Assembly: GCA_947259405.1 (NCBI GenBank)
Contig: CAMYLY010000010.1
Coordinates: 42,142-106,141, forward strand
DNA: 64,000 nt
Reading direction: 5' to 3'
DNA from: an uncultured Gemmatimonadales bacterium
GTDB lineage: Bacteria; Gemmatimonadota; Gemmatimonadetes; Gemmatimonadales; GWC2-71-9
Below are positions 1 to 8,202 of this stretch, piece by piece (positions within the stretch are counted from its first letter, which is position 1; each line of letters begins with the position of its first letter). The notes beneath the pieces are model-generated. The model was not told where the DNA came from and did no database searches. It worked only from the letters and a program-made list of their open reading frames with translations. Position numbers and translations under genes: made by a program.

Positions 1-2
1 AG

Positions 3-695
3 GCTGGCGCTGACGATTTCCTGACCAAACCGGTGAACGTGACCGAGCTGGTTGCGCGTGTCCGGTCAGCCGCGAGTCAGAAGCGGTATACCGACGAGAT
101 GGAGCATTCGGAGAACGTGCTCGTCACGCTTGCCGAGAGCATTGAGGGCAAGGATCCCTACACGGAGGGGCACTGCGAGCGCTTGTCGCACTATGCAACG
201 GCGCTCGGCACTCGCATGGGGCTGTCCGAGAATTACATCAATGCGCTCCGTCGAGCGGGTGCGGTGCATGACATCGGTAAGGTGGCTGTCCCGGACTCGA
301 TTCTCCAAAAACCCGGACCGCTCACCGCGGAAGAATGGGCGGTGATGCAACAACATCCAGTTGTCGGCGAACGTATTTGCGGAAACTTGCAGTCGTTCCG
401 GCTCGTGACGCCCATCGTGCGGTACCATCACGAGCGCGGGGACGGGTCGGGATATCCAGATGGCCTGAAGGGGACACAGATCCCGATCACCGCCAGAGTG
501 CTACAGGTGGTGGACGTCTACGATGCGATTACCACGAAGCGCCCGTATAAAGAGGCGGGGTCGCACGAAGAGGCCATGCAGGCGCTCTACGACGAGGTAG
601 CAGCCGGGTGGTGGGACCGTGACGTCGTGAACGAATTCGAAGTTCTTCTCGCGGCGGAATCGGCACCGCCATTGGTGGCGGCACTCTTGGCATGA
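3..695 (+). CDS. Response regulator with HD-GYP domain (c-di-GMP phosphodiesterase), 5' truncated by window edge
   Basis: Reading frame is open from position 3 (AGADDFLTKPV..., end of a receiver domain), then HDIGK and HHERGDGSGYPDGL, the HD-GYP signature. Confidence 0.9.
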   Translation, partial: AGADDFLTKPVNVTELVARVRSAASQKRYTDEMEHSENVLVTLAESIEGKDPYTEGHCERLSHYATALGTRMGLSENYINALRRAGAVHDIGKVAVPDSILQKPGPLTAEEWAVMQQHPVVGERICGNLQSFRLVTPIVRYHHERGDGSGYPDGLKGTQIPITARVLQVVDVYDAITTKRPYKEAGSHEEAMQALYDEVAAGWWDRDVVNEFEVLLAAESAPPLVAALLA

Positions 696-732
696 GAGCG
701 TTGCTGGGACCGACTCGCGGCAAACCGAGGTA

Positions 733-2748
733 GTGATGCACAAATATCGATACTCCTTCGCGTTCCTCGGCATCGTAGGCGCCATGAGCGCCGGACCGGT
801 GCTGGCCCAAGAAGCCAGGTCGCAGGCGCTGAGCGCGTTGGACTCCCTGCTCAACATTCCGGTGAACGCAGCCGCGCGACACGCGCAAGATCGGTCGGAG
901 GCCGCAGCCTCCGTCACCGTGGTCACGGCTGAGGAAATTCGGCGGTACGGGTACCGGACACTGGCCCATGTGCTGCGGAACGTCCGCGGCTTCTACACCA
1001 GTGATGACTTGAGCTATAGCTACGTCGGCGCTCGCGGCCTGGGTCTGCCAACCGAGTATAACAATCGGTTTCTCCTCCTCGTGGATGGTTTGCGCTGGAA
1101 CGAGGGAGTGTTCGGAGGCGCCCTGGTGGGGAGCGAGCTCGGGATCGATCTCGACGCCGTCGATCGAATTGAGATCATCCGTGGTCCTGCGTCCGCCGTA
1201 CATGGCACGGGCGCCATGTTCGGCGTCATCAACGTGATTACGAAGAAGGGGAACGCGATCGACGGGCTGCAGGTGCGTGGTGAAGCGGGGAGCGTTGGCA
1301 TGCGTGGCGCGAGCGTCGCATTTGGCCGATCGAGCCCTGGGCTAGATCTGGCCATCAACGCGCATGCCTTTGGCAGCGACGGCCAGGATTTCTACGTGAG
1401 TGCCTTCGACGATCCAGGCAACAATAACGGCCTGGCGGAAGACCTCGGATGGCGTGAGCGATTCGGCGTCATGGCGACCGCGCGGTGGGGCGGCGTGTTG
1501 AGCCAGCTGTCGTTCTCGTCACATGAAGGGGGTATTCCTGCTGCGCCGTACGGATCCCTGTTCAACAACGACAACGCATCGCAGCGTGATCGATATGGCG
1601 TTGCTCGTTTGGAGTATGCATTGGTGGAATCGCCGTCCCTCAAGCTCACTCTTGAAGGGCACGGGATGTTGATGGAGCATACCGGAACGTATCCGTTCGC
1701 GCTCGCCAGCTTTGGCGCGGGGAGCGGGGATGTGCTGATATATGATCGGACGCGATCGTTTCGCCTGGGCTCGTCGGCTCTCGCGAAATGGGATCTGTCT
1801 CCACGCCATCGATTCATTGCGGGCCTCGAGGCGAACTGGATTCCGGAAGCGGAGTCGCGCAACTGGACGGCGACCATGGAGATCGGCGGCGTCAGTGCGT
1901 CCTACCATATCCTCTCAGGCTTCGCCCAGGGTGAGTTCCAGCTCACCGACGAGCTTGCCGTCTCCGCCGGAGTCCGACACGACTCGCGCGAGGATGTTCC
2001 GGCCACGACGAGTCCGCGGTTCGCGTTGGTCGCGCACCCATGGCAGGCAACGACCTTCAAGCTGCTGTACGGCGAAGCCTTCCGGACGCCGAGTGTGGCA
2101 GAACTTGACTTTGACACGCCGGCGGCCGGGTTTGTGAGTAACCCATTCTTGGTTCCGGAGAAGATCAGGACGCAAGAAATTGTATGGGAGCAGCGCTTGT
2201 CAGGCGCGCTGCAATTCTCGACATCGTATTTTCACTACCATGTCCGCGATCTCATCGACTATGTGGAAGTGGCCATTCCTCTGTCATTGCAGGGCCAGAT
2301 TCCAGAGCTGTATCGATGGGAGAACCGTGGCACGGTCGGCGCTGGGGGCTTCGAGGCTGAGCTGACGGCCGTACTCGGGTCCGGCATCATGGGGTACGGG
2401 AGCTACACGTATCAAACGACCCACGACCATGACACAGACAGCGGGCTCTCGAATTCGCCGCGTCACCTGTGGAAGGCGGGGGGCTCGGCCCCTATCGGGC
2501 CCGTCACTCTCGGCACGAACGTGGTCTATGAGTCGTCTCGTCGAACACTCGAGGGTACGTACACCGACGGATACGTCCTCGCGGACCTGACTGTCTTGGC
2601 ACAGGCCGACGCACGTCTGTCGGTTTCGCTGAGCGTGAAGAACCTGTTCGATACAGCGTACGAACTCCCGGCAGGGATCGAGCACATGCCCAGTGCATTG
2701 CCACAGCGGGGCCGGCACGGGCTGATTGTGCTGCGGTACGGTTTCTAG
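733..2748 (+). CDS. TonB-dependent receptor
   Basis: Signal peptide, plug domain (SVTVVTAEEIRRYGYRTLAHVLRNVRGFY...RIEIIRGPASAVHGTGAMFGVINVITKKG), C-terminal beta strand ending in F. Confidence 0.93.
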   Translation: MMHKYRYSFAFLGIVGAMSAGPVLAQEARSQALSALDSLLNIPVNAAARHAQDRSEAAASVTVVTAEEIRRYGYRTLAHVLRNVRGFYTSDDLSYSYVGARGLGLPTEYNNRFLLLVDGLRWNEGVFGGALVGSELGIDLDAVDRIEIIRGPASAVHGTGAMFGVINVITKKGNAIDGLQVRGEAGSVGMRGASVAFGRSSPGLDLAINAHAFGSDGQDFYVSAFDDPGNNNGLAEDLGWRERFGVMATARWGGVLSQLSFSSHEGGIPAAPYGSLFNNDNASQRDRYGVARLEYALVESPSLKLTLEGHGMLMEHTGTYPFALASFGAGSGDVLIYDRTRSFRLGSSALAKWDLSPRHRFIAGLEANWIPEAESRNWTATMEIGGVSASYHILSGFAQGEFQLTDELAVSAGVRHDSREDVPATTSPRFALVAHPWQATTFKLLYGEAFRTPSVAELDFDTPAAGFVSNPFLVPEKIRTQEIVWEQRLSGALQFSTSYFHYHVRDLIDYVEVAIPLSLQGQIPELYRWENRGTVGAGGFEAELTAVLGSGIMGYGSYTYQTTHDHDTDSGLSNSPRHLWKAGGSAPIGPVTLGTNVVYESSRRTLEGTYTDGYVLADLTVLAQADARLSVSLSVKNLFDTAYELPAGIEHMPSALPQRGRHGLIVLRYGF

Positions 2749-2767
2749 AGGACGGAGAGCCCTGGAA

Positions 2768-3364
2768 ATGCTGCGCTGGATGCTGCGCTCGACGATTGCC
2801 ACCTTGGTACTGGCCACGTCCCTGGGATTCGGTTCTGTGCCGGCGTCCGCGCAGGATGTGCCGGTCCCAGAGAGCGTGCAGCTTTCGGTCATCGCGCGCA
2901 CCATGCTGTTTGACCGTAACTTCGCCTCCCGCGTCGGGGAAGAGCTCGTGATTGGCGTCCTGTATCAGCCGGAGTATAGGGCGTCGCGACGCTCAAAGGA
3001 CGCGATTGTTGAGGCCAGCGCTGCACAGGATCTGTCGCGCCTCTTGGGCCTGCCGGTCCGAGTCGTGGCCGTTCCAGCTGCGGGCAGCGGTTCGCGAGTG
3101 GTGAATGCCCTCGCCCGGGCGGACATCGATATCGCCTACGTTACGCCCCTACGCATGTTCGACCTGGATATTCTCGCTCGGGTGTGTCGCGAGCTTCGCA
3201 TCGTGACCGCCAGCGGCGTCGCCGAGTACATGGAGAATGGGATCGTATTGGGCATAGGATCGAGGGGTGGGCGACCCGAGATCGTCGTTAACATGATGTT
3301 GGCGAGAGACATCGGCGTCGACTTCGATTCGCAGTTCCTGCAATTGGCCCGAGTGATTCGCTAG
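2768..3364 (+). CDS. YfiR-like (DUF4154) periplasmic protein
   Basis: Signal peptide from ATG 2768; C-terminal pattern VTASGVAEYMENGIVLGIG...EIVVNMMLARDIGVDFDSQFLQLARVIR resembles YfiR. Confidence 0.7.
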   Translation: MLRWMLRSTIATLVLATSLGFGSVPASAQDVPVPESVQLSVIARTMLFDRNFASRVGEELVIGVLYQPEYRASRRSKDAIVEASAAQDLSRLLGLPVRVVAVPAAGSGSRVVNALARADIDIAYVTPLRMFDLDILARVCRELRIVTASGVAEYMENGIVLGIGSRGGRPEIVVNMMLARDIGVDFDSQFLQLARVIR

Positions 3365-3382
3365 CCGTACACCCGGTCGAAC

Positions 3383-5116
3383 TCAGTGTCCGGCCGCCCC
3401 CGAGTCTGACGCTCGCGCGTCGGGTGCTCCCAATCGCTCACCCGTCCGCGCGTCGATCATGATCGAGTTCGTGCGACCTTGGGTGCCGCGCACGCCGACC
3501 ATGTGACCCATCGCGCGAAGCTGCGCCACCGTCTCCGGCGTCACGCCACCCGCCTCGATCCGGACGTGATCTGGGAGCCACTGATGGTAGAGGCGTCTGG
3601 CGTCAACTGCTTCCTGAATGTTCATGTCGAACTCGATGACGTTCAGGATCACCTGCAAGACGCTATTGATGATCGTGCGACCGCCCGGACTGCCGATCAC
3701 CGCGACCAGCTCGCCATCCTTTGCCAGGATCGACGGGGTCATGCTGGACAGCATGCGTTGCTCTGGGCGCGCCAGGTTTGGCTCCGTGCCGATGAGGCCG
3801 GAAGTCGTGGTCAGGCCGGGCTTCGCGTTGAAGTCGCCCATCTCGTTGTTCAAGAAGAAGCCTGCTCCGGGCACGACGATCTTGGAGCCGTAGCCGGCCT
3901 CCAACGTGTACGTTACGGAGACGGCCATCCCGTCTTGATCGACCACGGAATAGTGGGTGGTCTCCGGACTCTCGTACGCGTACTCCACATCTTCAACGGC
4001 TGATGGCGTCGCCCGCTCCGGGTTGATCAGTGTGCGCAGCTCGTACGCGTATTCCTTACTTGTTAGGTGGTCGATGGGCACGTCGACAAAGTCGACGTCG
4101 GCGAGAAAGCGGGCCCTGTCTCGGAAGGCCAGGCGCATAGCCTCCACCAGGTGATGGATGTACGCCGCCGAGTTGTGGCCCATCGACTCGAGGTCGTATC
4201 CCTCGAGGATGTTGAGCATCTGCACAAGGGCCGTGCCGCCGCTGCTGGGTGGGGGCATCGAGATGATTTCATACCCACGATAGGTGCCCATAACGGGCGT
4301 GCGCTCCTGCGCTTCGTATCGAGCGAGATCTTCTTCGGTGATCATCCCGCCGCCACGCACCATTTCCTCCGCGACCAGTCGCGCAGTTTCGCCCCTGTAG
4401 AAACCGTCGCGACCGTGTTTCATGATGCGCTCGAGCGTGCGGGCGAGGTCGGGCTGCCTCCAGACCTCGCCTGCGTCGTACCGTTCCCCGGCCTTCGAGA
4501 GCGCTGATACCGTGGCGGGGTACTGCGTGTAGCGTTCCGCGACCGACCCAATGGATCGTGCGAGCGACTGCGTGAGCGTGAAGCCCTCACTGGAAAGATC
4601 AACCGCCTGCTCCACGAGTCGTTCCCATTCCATCGTACCGTACAGGTCGTGTGCCTTAGCGAAGCCGGCGACCGTCCCCGGCACCCCGACGGCCAGGTGG
4701 CTGTTGTGATGCATCTCTCGGGAGTACTCGCCATTTTCATCGAGGAACATGTCAGCGTGTGCGGCGAGGGGCGCTTTTTCACGAAAATCGATGGCCGTCG
4801 CCCGTCCGTCGGGAAACCGGATCACCATGAATCCGCCACCCCCAATGTTGCCAGCGGTCGGGTGCACCACGGCCAGGGCGAACCCAGTTGCAATGGCGGC
4901 GTCCACCGCGTTGCCGCCGGCTCGCAACACCGCACGGCCTACCTGACTGGCCAGCATGTTGGAGGAGACCGCCATGCCGCTGGCGGCGCGGACCGGCGGT
5001 GGGCTGACGATTTCCCGATAGACAATAGGAGCGGCGGCCTCGGGTGCCTGAGCGGCCTGTGAGCAGCCGATGGCGAGGGCGGCAACGGTGATGATCGCTA
5101 GCTGTTTCATCTGCAT
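3383..5116 (-). CDS. ggt: Gamma-glutamyltransferase
   Basis: Conserved ETTHYSVVDQDGMAVSVTYTLEAGYGSKIVVPGAGFFLNNEMGDF; lipoprotein-like signal; SD AAGGAG upstream of ATG 5116. Confidence 0.93.
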   Translation of the reverse strand: MQMKQLAIITVAALAIGCSQAAQAPEAAAPIVYREIVSPPPVRAASGMAVSSNMLASQVGRAVLRAGGNAVDAAIATGFALAVVHPTAGNIGGGGFMVIRFPDGRATAIDFREKAPLAAHADMFLDENGEYSREMHHNSHLAVGVPGTVAGFAKAHDLYGTMEWERLVEQAVDLSSEGFTLTQSLARSIGSVAERYTQYPATVSALSKAGERYDAGEVWRQPDLARTLERIMKHGRDGFYRGETARLVAEEMVRGGGMITEEDLARYEAQERTPVMGTYRGYEIISMPPPSSGGTALVQMLNILEGYDLESMGHNSAAYIHHLVEAMRLAFRDRARFLADVDFVDVPIDHLTSKEYAYELRTLINPERATPSAVEDVEYAYESPETTHYSVVDQDGMAVSVTYTLEAGYGSKIVVPGAGFFLNNEMGDFNAKPGLTTTSGLIGTEPNLARPEQRMLSSMTPSILAKDGELVAVIGSPGGRTIINSVLQVILNVIEFDMNIQEAVDARRLYHQWLPDHVRIEAGGVTPETVAQLRAMGHMVGVRGTQGRTNSIMIDARTGERLGAPDARASDSGAAGH

Positions 5117-5207
5117 GCGGAGGTCTCCTTGAACCTCAAGTAGATAACTGCTCGGCGGCCCACTGGCGAGGCCTCGACAATGAGGTGGCCAAAGGCGCCC
5201 GACTATT

Positions 5208-5221
5208 CCATTATAGGACGC
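5208..5221 (-). promoter_or_regulatory. -10-like element in shared motif GCGTCCTATAATGG
   Basis: Minus-strand TATAAT at 5210-5215, 94 nt upstream of the gamma-glutamyltransferase start. Confidence 0.4.
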
Positions 5222-5284
5222 AAGCGCCGGCCGGCACACGGCGGGTTCGCCTTCAGCTGGCCGCATGCGGACAAACGAGGCCCC

Positions 5285-6334
5285 ATGCCATCCGATCGAC
5301 CCGGCTATCGCTCAGCTGGCGCATATCCCCAGCCCCCTATTCCCCCAGACGACGACCTGAGGGTCAAGACGCTCGAGGGGTACAATGTGTTGGACACGGA
5401 CCCAGAACAGGATTACGACGACCTCACGTTGCTGGCGTCTGAGATCTGCGGTACACCAATCGCGCTCGTGAGCCTTATCGACACTGACCGCCAGTGGTTC
5501 AAATCACGGATCGGATTAAACGTTCCGCAGACGCCACGAGATGTCGCGTTTTGTGCCCATGCCATTGCAGGTGCGGAGACGTTGATCGTAGAGGATGCCA
5601 CGGAGGACGAGCGGTTCGCCAAGAACCCGCTGGTGCTCGGCGATCCGAACATCCGTTTCTACGCAGGAGCGCCCCTCGTGGTACCGGAAGGACAGGCGCT
5701 CGGCACCCTGTGCGTGATCGATCGCGTTCCCAGGCACCTGACTGCGCGCCAACAGAAGGCGCTCGAGGCGTTATCGCGACAGGTGGTGGCCCAACTGGAG
5801 TTGCGCCGAACCGTCGAAGAGCTTCAGAGCTTTGCGATTCGAGATCCGTTGACCGGTCTGTTCAATCGCCGGTACTTCGACAGCGCGCTCCCCATGGAAT
5901 TGGAGCGGTCCAAGCGGTACGAAGATCCCGTATCCTTGCTGCTCGTCGACGCCGATCGGTTCAAGACGATCAACGACACTCACGGACATCAGGAAGGCGA
6001 TCGGGTCTTGATGCTCATTAGCAAGATTCTCACGATGAATCTCCGGGCATCCGATGTGGTGTGTCGATTCGGCGGGGAAGAGTTTGCCGTAGTGCTGCCA
6101 CACACGTCGATCGACGTCGCCGCACAGTTGGCTGAGCGGGTCCGTGCAGGCATCGCTGAGGGAACCGAACAAGTCAACCCACCGCTGGCAGGTGGCCCGG
6201 TGACCGTGACAATTGGCGTCGCAGCGTGCCCGAAGGAGGCGAATGACGCGACGCAGCTCATTGCAGTCGCGGATCGTCGCCTCTACGCTGGGAAGATGCA
6301 CGGTCGCGACCGGGTAGTGGCGTTTGACGGGTGA
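5285..6334 (+). CDS. GAF-domain diguanylate cyclase (GGDEF)
   Basis: GAF-like N-terminus (LASEICGTPIALVSLIDTDRQWFKS), GGEEF active site, RASD five residues upstream (I-site RxxD). Confidence 0.92.
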   Translation: MPSDRPGYRSAGAYPQPPIPPDDDLRVKTLEGYNVLDTDPEQDYDDLTLLASEICGTPIALVSLIDTDRQWFKSRIGLNVPQTPRDVAFCAHAIAGAETLIVEDATEDERFAKNPLVLGDPNIRFYAGAPLVVPEGQALGTLCVIDRVPRHLTARQQKALEALSRQVVAQLELRRTVEELQSFAIRDPLTGLFNRRYFDSALPMELERSKRYEDPVSLLLVDADRFKTINDTHGHQEGDRVLMLISKILTMNLRASDVVCRFGGEEFAVVLPHTSIDVAAQLAERVRAGIAEGTEQVNPPLAGGPVTVTIGVAACPKEANDATQLIAVADRRLYAGKMHGRDRVVAFDG

Positions 6335-6371
6335 GGGTTCTCCAAGGAGGACATCGTGCGTATCGAAGAAT

Positions 6372-6491
6372 ATGGCGGCAACGCGGAGCGCGGCCAAAGT
6401 CTGCCCACAGTGCGGGCGGACGGGACCACTCCGTGACTTTCCTCAGAAGATCAAGCGCGGACGAATGACGGATCCGACGGGCGACGATTGA
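6372..6491 (+). CDS. Putative 39-aa CPxCG small protein (not in ORF track)
   Basis: Translated by hand: MAATRSAAKVCPQCGRTGPLRDFPQKIKRGRMTDPTGDD*; no well-placed SD for this ATG. Confidence 0.3.
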   Translation: MAATRSAAKVCPQCGRTGPLRDFPQKIKRGRMTDPTGDD

Positions 6492-6516
6492 CTGATTGGG
6501 CATCAGGTCGGCGCGC

Positions 6517-7989
6517 TCATGGATTGCAGTTCGCCGCATAGGTCGCATCGATTCCAGAACGTCGAACCGCACGCCGAGCCCTACTCCGCGAAAAGCTCCA
6601 GGATCGCCAATCGTGTGCCCCCCGGCCGGATCGATACCCGACTAGATGGAGAAGCGCGCACCGCTCAGTCGAATCGAGCTGGACCCAAGAACCCGCAATC
6701 GTGGGAGCGGCATCGGCGCTGAGGCGGCTCAAGTAGGACACATCCAGTTCCTTGCCGGCGTCGCCCCTGGCCAGATTGACTCGCGCGACCAGCGCGTCCG
6801 GATTGATCAGGTTGAGCACGGCGAGCAGTGCGAAGCCGCTCACAACGGCACCGAACGCAAACCGCTCTGTACGATCCTGTCGCAGGGTCAGTGCAAACCA
6901 GCCGAGGAGCAGGCCGACCCACAGGATGAACGTGGCGGCGTAGAGCCGATCCTGGGTCAGACCGTACACGCTCGTGTAGAGGCGCATACGCCAGAGGGCC
7001 GACACCGCCACCAAGTCCACGAGCAGAAGCAGCGCAAACGCCAGAATGCGAAAGCGGTGGACAGTGACTGCGTCCTCCTTGGTTAGTGCCCAATGGCCCA
7101 CAAGCAACAGCGGGACCACCAGTGCCGACGCAGCGACTAGTTCGAAAAAGCCACGCCGCGCATAATCTGCGAACCCCATCCCGGTGGCTCGGCGTACGAA
7201 CTCCTCACCTCCAAACAAGTAGGTGGCCTGGATGGCGACGAATATGCTGAATAGCGTGACCACGGTTGCCAGAGGAATCCCAACCTCCGGGAATCCAAGG
7301 CGCCCGGCGGCAGGCAAATCGGGTAGGGTGATCGCCTTGGGGCGTAGGAATCCACGCAGGTAACCGGCGCTGAGCCATGCAACCGCGCCGGCAAGCATCG
7401 TGTGCGAAACCACGGGTTCGAGGTCCCAGCTGATCAACCGAGTGGCCATGGACTCGAACACGGGGTCGGCTGACGCAAAGAGACCGCCGAACACAAACAA
7501 GGCTGGAACGGCGATCCCAAACCCCAGCGCGTGCCTTCCCATGCGTCTCCACGCGCGGTCACTCGTCAGCGTCCCCCAGGGCACGTCATGAAGCACGAGG
7601 GATCCGGCACCCATGGCCAACGACCCGCCGAGCCTACCTAGAATTGCCACGTACACGCGAATGCGGGCGACAAGGAGGTCGACCCCCGCAGCACGCAGGA
7701 TAGCCATCGACAATGCGGCGAGGATGGCGAGGAAGTTCCAGAAGCGCAGGAATTCGGAGTCGCGCCAGGCGTACCCGAGAAAGGCGAAGAACACCGCGAC
7801 GACGAGCCACAATCCCACCCCGCGTGGCGGAGCCGCCCGGAGTTGCAGGACCACCCAAGCGAGGCTCGCTAGGGCGAGCACCCACAGTGTGAAGTTGACA
7901 CCCCATGTGTTGGTGCGGAGCAAAAGGTCGCCCAGGGCGCCCAGCAGGGCGGCGCCCCCAAGGGCCGTCCAAATGGGTCGGTGCGTCAT
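6517..7989 (-). CDS. DUF4173 polytopic membrane protein
   Basis: Many TM helices; motifs ADYARRGFFELVAAS, RLYTSVYGLTQDRLYA, LNLINPDALVARVNL, DWRSWSFSRSRA typical of DUF4173. Confidence 0.85.
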   Translation of the reverse strand: MTHRPIWTALGGAALLGALGDLLLRTNTWGVNFTLWVLALASLAWVVLQLRAAPPRGVGLWLVVAVFFAFLGYAWRDSEFLRFWNFLAILAALSMAILRAAGVDLLVARIRVYVAILGRLGGSLAMGAGSLVLHDVPWGTLTSDRAWRRMGRHALGFGIAVPALFVFGGLFASADPVFESMATRLISWDLEPVVSHTMLAGAVAWLSAGYLRGFLRPKAITLPDLPAAGRLGFPEVGIPLATVVTLFSIFVAIQATYLFGGEEFVRRATGMGFADYARRGFFELVAASALVVPLLLVGHWALTKEDAVTVHRFRILAFALLLLVDLVAVSALWRMRLYTSVYGLTQDRLYAATFILWVGLLLGWFALTLRQDRTERFAFGAVVSGFALLAVLNLINPDALVARVNLARGDAGKELDVSYLSRLSADAAPTIAGSWVQLDSTERCALLHLVGYRSGRGAHDWRSWSFSRSRARRAVRRSGIDATYAANCNP

Positions 7990-8032
7990 AGGAACGTCCT
8001 CCAGGTTCACCGAAACCATGATAAGGTAAAGT

Positions 8033-8049
8033 ACTTTGTAATGCAAAGT
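8033..8049. promoter_or_regulatory. Palindromic operator candidate ACTTTG-N5-CAAAGT
   Basis: Perfect 6-bp inverted repeat with 5-nt spacer, 44 nt upstream of the DUF4173 start codon. Confidence 0.5.
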
Positions 8050-8100
8050 TTGTTCCCAGAGGGACACCGGACGGGTGGTCGCGGAAGGAGGGCGGCGTAT

Positions 8101-8114
8101 CCATTATAGGGCGC
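8101..8114 (-). promoter_or_regulatory. -10-like element in shared motif GCGCCCTATAATGG
   Basis: Minus-strand TATAAT at 8103-8108 upstream of DUF4173 gene; 13 of 14 bases identical to element at 5208-5221. Confidence 0.4.
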
Positions 8115-8129
8115 GACGGAAGGAGGTGG

Positions 8130-8202
8130 GGCGTTAGAGGGTAAGGCGAGGCGATGAGTGATTCGGCGGTAAGGCGGTAGGACGATAGGAGGTAAGGCGA
8201 TG
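8130..8202 (+). repeat. Degenerate octamer (GGCGGTAR) repeat
   Basis: GGCGTTAG ... GGCGGTAA GGCGGTAG GACGATAG GAGGTAA GGCGATG; last units supply the SD and overlap the start codon. Confidence 0.6.

Noticed and set aside
684-704. TTGGCATGAGAGCGTTGC resembling a sigma-54 promoter before the TonB receptor
   Set aside because: Spacing is 2 nt too long (N6 rather than N4), which would be expected to abolish sigma-54 recognition.
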